Assembly: GCF_050627025.1 (NCBI RefSeq)
Contig: NZ_CP192472.1
Reading direction: 5' to 3' (one strand)
DNA length: 64,000 nucleotides
Origin: Variovorax paradoxus_P
GTDB lineage: Bacteria; Pseudomonadota; Gammaproteobacteria; Burkholderiales; Burkholderiaceae_C
Shown here: positions 59,805-64,000 of the stretch, in pieces
Layout of the letters: each line of letters begins with the position of its first letter
How positions within the stretch are numbered: position 1 is the first letter of the stretch
Translations under genes and position numbers: made by a program
The notes under the pieces: generated by a model
What the model was told of the DNA's origin: nothing
What the model saw: only the letters and a program-made list of their open reading frames with translations
Database searches by the model: none

Positions 59805-60998
59805 TTATCCCCGCAGAACGGATTTGCCAATGATCAGTTGTTGAACCTCCGTCGCGCCTTCGTAGATGCGCAGCGAGCGGATGTCGCGGTAGAGGCTTTC
59901 AATCTTCGTGCCAACCTTTACGCCGAGGCCACCGTGCATCTGAAGTGCCATGTCGATCACGCGGCTCGCGTTCTCGGTGGCGCACATCTTGGCCATGGCC
60001 GCGGCAGCGGAAACATCGCCCACCGCCGCCGCGCCACGCTGCTCGGCGTCGTCGCGCATCCATGCGGCGCGGTAGGTGAGCAACGCCGCGCTGTCGATCA
60101 ATGCGGCCATCTCACCCAGCTTGGCCTGCGTGAGCTGGAAGTCGGCGAGCGTCTGCCCGAACATGCGTCGGCCCTTCGCATGGGCAATCGCCTCGGCGAG
60201 TGCGCGGCGGCCCATGCCGAGCGCCGCGGCCGCCACCGACGCGCGAAAGATATCGAGCGTGCGCATCGCGAGCTTGAAGCCACCGTTGAGCTCGCCCAGC
60301 TGCGCCGTGCGCGGCACGATGCAATTGTCGAAGCGCAGCGTGGCCAGCGGGTGCGGCGCCATCACGTCGATGTGCTCGGACGTGTCGAGCCCGGGTGTTT
60401 TCGCATCGACGATGAACACCGTGATGCCGCGCGTACCGCCCGTGGGATCGGTCTTTGCGAACACGCAATAGAAATCGGCGATGCCGCCGTTGCTGATCCA
60501 GGTCTTTGCGCCGTTCAGCCGCCAGCCTTCGGCGGTGGGTTCGGCGCTCATGGCCATCGCGGCCACGTCCGACCCGGCATCGGGTTCGCTCAGTGCAAAG
60601 GCCGCGATCTTCTCGCCCTTGCCCACGGCTGTGAGGTACTGCGACTGCTGCTCGGGCGTACCCGCAAGCGTGATCGCGCCGCTGCCCAATCCCTGCATGG
60701 CAAACGCGAAGTCCGCCAGCGGCGAGTGATAGCCCAGTGTTTCACGCAGCAGCACAAGCGCGCGCGAGTCGAGGCGATCGAGCGCGCCACCCGCACTGCC
60801 GGGCACCGCATAGCGCAGCCAGCCGCCGTCGCCGAGTCGGCGCACCCATTCGCGGCAAGCCGCGCGGTCGTCTCGCTCATCGATCTCTTGCGCTGCGCAC
60901 CAGGGCAGCAGGTCGCGCGCGAGCGAACGATGGGCTTCGTCGAAGAAGGGCAGCGCGAGGTGCGCGGTCGATGGTGGTGCGGGGATTTTCGTCATCAT
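59805..60998 (-). CDS. Acyl-CoA dehydrogenase
   Basis: A 397-residue FAD flavoprotein. The signatures FALSEPDAGSDVAAMAM, WISNGGIADFYCVFA and the C-terminal IYEGATEVQ with the catalytic Glu are visible. It oxidises an acyl-CoA or alicyclic CoA thioester. ATG 60998 is preferred over a GTG at 61013; ATG 60995 is also possible. It lies between the hydratase (4 bases) and the ligase (5 bases). Confidence 0.9.
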   Translation of the reverse strand: MMTKIPAPPSTAHLALPFFDEAHRSLARDLLPWCAAQEIDERDDRAACREWVRRLGDGGWLRYAVPGSAGGALDRLDSRALVLLRETLGYHSPLADFAFAMQGLGSGAITLAGTPEQQSQYLTAVGKGEKIAAFALSEPDAGSDVAAMAMSAEPTAEGWRLNGAKTWISNGGIADFYCVFAKTDPTGGTRGITVFIVDAKTPGLDTSEHIDVMAPHPLATLRFDNCIVPRTAQLGELNGGFKLAMRTLDIFRASVAAAALGMGRRALAEAIAHAKGRRMFGQTLADFQLTQAKLGEMAALIDSAALLTYRAAWMRDDAEQRGAAAVGDVSAAAAMAKMCATENASRVIDMALQMHGGLGVKVGTKIESLYRDIRSLRIYEGATEVQQLIIGKSVLRG

Positions 60999-61002
60999 GG
61001 CG

Positions 61003-61857
61003 TCAGTCCCCACCGAACACCGGCTTGCGCTTGGCGGCGAAAGCTTCGTAGGCCCGCTTGAAGTCTTCGGTCTGCATGCAGATCGCCTGCGCCTGGGCTT
61101 CGGCTTCGATGGCTTGGTCGATGGTCATCGACCATTCCTGCGAGAGCATGGTCTTGGTCATGCCGTGCGCAAAGCTCGGGCCTTCGGCCAGTTCGCGCGC
61201 CACTTTGGTGGCAGCTTCAAGCAGTGCATCGCTTTCGTGCAGCGCGTTGAAGAAGCCCCAGGCGTGGCCTTCCTGCGCAGTCATTGCACGCCCGGTGAAC
61301 AGCAGCTCCGATGCGCGGCCCTGGCCAATCACGCGCGGCAGCAGGGCGCAGGCCCCCATGTCCGCACCGGCAAGGCCCACGCGCGTGAACAGAAAGGCGG
61401 TGCGCGTGGCGGGCGAACCGTAGCGCAGGTCGCAGGCCAGCGCAATCATGGCCCCGGCGCCGGCGCACACGCCGTCTATGGCGCCAACGATCGGCTGCGG
61501 GCACGCGCGGATCGCCTTCACCAGGTCGCCCGTCATGCGCGTGAACTCGAGCAGCTCCGGCATGCGCATGCCGGTGAGCGGGCCGATGATCTCGTGCACG
61601 TCACCGCCGGAGCAAAAGTTGCCGCCGGCACCGGTGATGACGATGGCCTTCACATCCGTTGCATAGTTCAACGCGCGAAAGAGGTCGCGCAGTTCGGCGT
61701 ACGAATCGAAAGTGAGCGGGTTCTTGCGCTCTGGCCGATTCAGCGTGACCGTGCCCACGCCGGCCTCATAGCTCCACGCGAAGTGCCTGGCCTCGTAAGG
61801 CGCCTTGGCCTCGAACTGCGCGTGCATGGGATTGCCCGCTCCGATGTAGTGCTTCAT
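61003..61857 (-). CDS. Enoyl-CoA hydratase/isomerase family protein
   Basis: A 284-residue crotonase-fold enzyme. The oxyanion-hole segments GNFCSGGDVHE and DGVCAGAGAMIALACDLR are present. The usual catalytic Glu region reads GLAGADMGACALL, so it may act on an unusual ring substrate. The start ATG overlaps the MarR stop (ATGA). An internal ATG at 61827 is an alternative. Confidence 0.9.
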   Translation of the reverse strand: MKHYIGAGNPMHAQFEAKAPYEARHFAWSYEAGVGTVTLNRPERKNPLTFDSYAELRDLFRALNYATDVKAIVITGAGGNFCSGGDVHEIIGPLTGMRMPELLEFTRMTGDLVKAIRACPQPIVGAIDGVCAGAGAMIALACDLRYGSPATRTAFLFTRVGLAGADMGACALLPRVIGQGRASELLFTGRAMTAQEGHAWGFFNALHESDALLEAATKVARELAEGPSFAHGMTKTMLSQEWSMTIDQAIEAEAQAQAICMQTEDFKRAYEAFAAKRKPVFGGD

Positions 61858-62330
61858 TCGGCCTCCGCCATCTGGCTGTGTGAGTGTTGCTTGACCTTGC
61901 CGAGCAGCTTGTGAAGCTGCGCGATCTCCTTGGCGCTGAGGCCCGCAAAGGCATCGACGATCCAGTCTTCGTGCTGCTGCGCCATCTCGTTGAAGAGCTT
62001 GCGGCCGCGCGCAGTGAGGCGCACGCGCCAGGCGCGCCGATCACCCTCGACGTCGACACGCTCCACCAGGCCCTCGGTCACCAGCTGGTCAGTGATGCCG
62101 GTGACATTGCCTCCCGTCACCATCATGCGGCGCGAGAGCTCGTTCATCTTGAGGCCGTCGGGCGCACGCTCGAGCTGGGACATCAGGTCGAAGCGGGGCA
62201 GCGTGGTCGAGAACTGCGAGCGCAGTTCGTTGCGCACCTGCTTCTCGATCAGCTGCGTGCAGGTAAGGAGCCGCAGCCACAGCCGCAGGGCCTCGGGATG
62301 TTCGCTGTGCGCGCGCGCTTCGAGGTCCAT
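61854..62330 (-). CDS. MarR family transcriptional regulator
   Basis: A 158-residue winged-helix regulator with LPRFDLMSQLERAP, MNELSRRMMVTGGNVTGI (recognition helix) and the wing GDRRAWRVRLTARG. It is co-transcribed inside the CoA pathway operon, so it probably represses the operon and responds to an aromatic CoA thioester. Its start is one base outside the stop of the upstream gene. Confidence 0.9.
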   Translation of the reverse strand: MDLEARAHSEHPEALRLWLRLLTCTQLIEKQVRNELRSQFSTTLPRFDLMSQLERAPDGLKMNELSRRMMVTGGNVTGITDQLVTEGLVERVDVEGDRRAWRVRLTARGRKLFNEMAQQHEDWIVDAFAGLSAKEIAQLHKLLGKVKQHSHSQMAEAE

Positions 62331-62331
62331 G

Positions 62332-64000
62332 TCAGTGCGTCTCCTCGTTGTTCTGCGCGGCCATTGCGGCATTGGCGGCAGCGGCCATTTGCTGCTGCTT
62401 GGCAATCTCGCGGTACATCTGGTCGCGCCCGCTCAGGTACTGCCTGGGCCAATCGACGTCGCGGCTTTGCAGCTTGGCGGCTTCGTGCAGCGTCCACGCC
62501 GGATCGGCAAGGTGCGGACGGGCAATGGCGCAGAGGTCGGCGCGTCCCGCGGCAATGATGCTGTTGGCCTGGTCCGCATCGGTGATGGCGCCCACGGCAA
62601 TGGTGGAGATGCCGACCTCGTTGCGGATGCGGTCCGAGAACGGTGTCTGGTACATGCGGCCGTACACAGGCTTTGCGTCGCGCGTGGTCTGGCCGGAAGA
62701 CACGTCGATGAAATCGGCGCCGGCTTCCTTGAAGAGCCGGGCGACGATGACCGCGTCCGCATCGGTGTTGCCGCCGGGCGCCCAGTCGTGCGCCGAGATG
62801 CGCACGCTCATGGGCTTGTCTTCAGGCCACGCAGCACGCATTGCGCTGAACACCTCGAGCGGATAGCGGCAGCGCGCCTCGATGCTGCCGCCGTACTCGT
62901 CGGTGCGCAGGTTGGTCAGCGGACTGATGAAGGCCGACAGCAGGTAGCCGTGCGCGCAGTGCAGTTCGAGCCAGTCGAAGCCGCATTCGGCCGCGCGGCG
63001 GGTGGATTCGACGAATCGCTCGCGCATGTCGTCCATCTGCTCGCGTGTCATTGCGGCGGGCATCTGGTTCTGTTCACCATAGGCCACCGCGCTGGCGGAC
63101 AGCAACGGCCAGTTGCCCGTCTCCAGAGGCTCGTCGGTGCCCTCCCAGCCCACGCGCGTCGAACCCTTGGCTCCGCTGTGGCCAAGCTGCATGGCAATCT
63201 TGGCGCTCGACTGCGTGTGCACAAAATCGACGATGCGCTTGAACGCAGCCTGCTGCGTATCGTTGTAGAGCCCAGTACAGCCGGGGGTGATACGGCCTTC
63301 GGGCGTCGGGCTGGTCATTTCGACGAACACCATGGCGGCGCCGCCCAGCGCACGTGCACCCAGGTGCACCAGCAAAAAGTCTTGAGGCACACCGTCGACC
63401 GCGCTGTAGGTGGCCATCGGCGACACCAGGATGCGGTTCTTCAGCGTGAGGCCGCGCACCGTGAGCGGCATCAGCATGGGGGCCACGGGCTTGCCGCCCG
63501 CGAGCCACCGCTCGTAGCCGCCGAGCCATTCGGTGTCGCGCACGCGCAGGTTCTCGTGGCTGATGCGCTGCGAGCGCGTGAGCAGCGAGTAGGCAAACTG
63601 CTCGATCTGCATGCCGGTGTAGCGCGGCACGTTTTCGAACCATTCGGTGGAGTTGCGGGCCGCGTTCTGGATCTTGAGCACCTCGACGCTGCGGCGTGCC
63701 TCGTAGCCTTCGAGCACGTGGTCGACAGTGCCGCCCCGCTCGAATTCATTCGCCAGGTCGATCGCGTCCTCCAGCGCGAGCTTGGTGCCCGAGCCGATTG
63801 AGAAGTGAGCCGTGTGCGCCGCATCGCCCATCAGCACCACGGGCACCGAGCGGCCCTGCACGTCGATGCGGTGCGTCCAGCGCTCGCACACCACGCGCGG
63901 AAAGCGGATCCAGTTGGCCGACCCACGCAGGTGCGTGGCGTTACTGATGAGCGGATGGCCACCCAGGTACTTGGCGAACAGCTTCTCGCAGAAGGCAATG
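62332..64000 (-). CDS. Fused flavin monooxygenase/old-yellow-enzyme protein (2-aminobenzoyl-CoA or salicylyl-CoA type), 5' end outside window
   Basis: The visible part is about 555 residues, running off the right edge. The N-terminal part ends an FAD monooxygenase (VVLMGDAAHTAHFSIGSG). From about 63480 downward a complete NADH:flavin oxidoreductase/OYE domain follows (LKNRILVSPMATYSAVDG, ELHCAHGYLLSAFISPLTN, CAIARPHLADP). This fusion is known in 2-aminobenzoyl-CoA monooxygenase/reductase and is also labelled salicylyl-CoA 5-hydroxylase. It hydroxylates and partly reduces the aromatic CoA ester. Confidence 0.9.
   Translation of the reverse strand, partial: IAFCEKLFAKYLGGHPLISNATHLRGSANWIRFPRVVCERWTHRIDVQGRSVPVVLMGDAAHTAHFSIGSGTKLALEDAIDLANEFERGGTVDHVLEGYEARRSVEVLKIQNAARNSTEWFENVPRYTGMQIEQFAYSLLTRSQRISHENLRVRDTEWLGGYERWLAGGKPVAPMLMPLTVRGLTLKNRILVSPMATYSAVDGVPQDFLLVHLGARALGGAAMVFVEMTSPTPEGRITPGCTGLYNDTQQAAFKRIVDFVHTQSSAKIAMQLGHSGAKGSTRVGWEGTDEPLETGNWPLLSASAVAYGEQNQMPAAMTREQMDDMRERFVESTRRAAECGFDWLELHCAHGYLLSAFISPLTNLRTDEYGGSIEARCRYPLEVFSAMRAAWPEDKPMSVRISAHDWAPGGNTDADAVIVARLFKEAGADFIDVSSGQTTRDAKPVYGRMYQTPFSDRIRNEVGISTIAVGAITDADQANSIIAAGRADLCAIARPHLADPAWTLHEAAKLQSRDVDWPRQYLSGRDQMYREIAKQQQMAAAANAAMAAQNNEETH

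Overview
The window is chromosomal DNA from a high-GC betaproteobacterium of the order Burkholderiales, most likely family Comamonadaceae and Variovorax-like. Reasons: GC-rich codon use throughout, a tripartite-tricarboxylate (Bug-type) receptor, a genuine acdR-acdS (ACC deaminase) pair, recG-oxyR-dps linkage, a spc/alpha ribosomal cluster starting at rplN, and CoA-dependent aromatic degradation. The genus is an inference from gene content. I see no insertion sequence, prophage, integrase or CRISPR array. Coding density is very high, with no gene-free stretch above about 220 bases.

Layout. 1-1729: the end of fmt, then an azlCD branched-chain amino-acid exporter. 1749-7272 (minus): a tight six-gene, probably aromatic-catabolic operon (VOC protein, alpha/beta hydrolase, FAD hydroxylase, DUF2783 protein, metallo-beta-lactamase-fold protein, orphan Bug receptor), facing a LysR regulator at 7361. 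8362-14902: glycolytic genes pgk, pyk and fba, with the divergent acdS/acdR pair and a lipoprotein esterase between them. 15003-20263: purC, a META-domain lipoprotein, a thioredoxin-TPR chaperone, purE-purK and the tRNA threonylcarbamoyl gene sua5. 20274-28891: a poly-Gly lipoprotein hydrolase, dacB, a Nudix hydrolase facing a DeoR regulator, an EamA transporter, then tsaB-rimI-UDG-like-pyrF. 28895-36201: an XRE-type regulator facing a ceramidase-like membrane hydrolase, an LplT/PlsC fusion, a YiaA-like protein, and a three-gene envelope operon ending in a zinc-ribbon protein, then DUF3597. 36252-48474: an SDR, a queA-sugar dehydrogenase-tgt operon, recG-oxyR-dps-ubiA, a MaoC protein, proC and a phytase-like esterase.

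48518-57502 holds the spc and alpha ribosomal operons (rplN to rplQ) behind a strong sigma70 promoter. Two intrinsic-terminator-like hairpins lie inside the alpha part, and the initiator tRNA-fMet follows rplQ. 57782-64000 (minus) is a CoA-thioester aromatic degradation operon: a fused flavin monooxygenase/old-yellow-enzyme protein (cut by the window end), MarR regulator, enoyl-CoA hydratase, acyl-CoA dehydrogenase, benzoate-type CoA ligase and RidA. It resembles the aerobic 2-aminobenzoyl-CoA pathway.

The most unusual items are: a repeated inverted motif GTATC-N7-GATAC linking the XRE regulator, the ceramidase-like gene and the YiaA gene; the uncharacterised LysR-linked operon with a degenerate metal site in its MBL-fold protein; the UDG-like protein without iron-sulfur cysteines; the sugar dehydrogenase embedded between queA and tgt; and RidA at the end of an enamine-forming CoA pathway.
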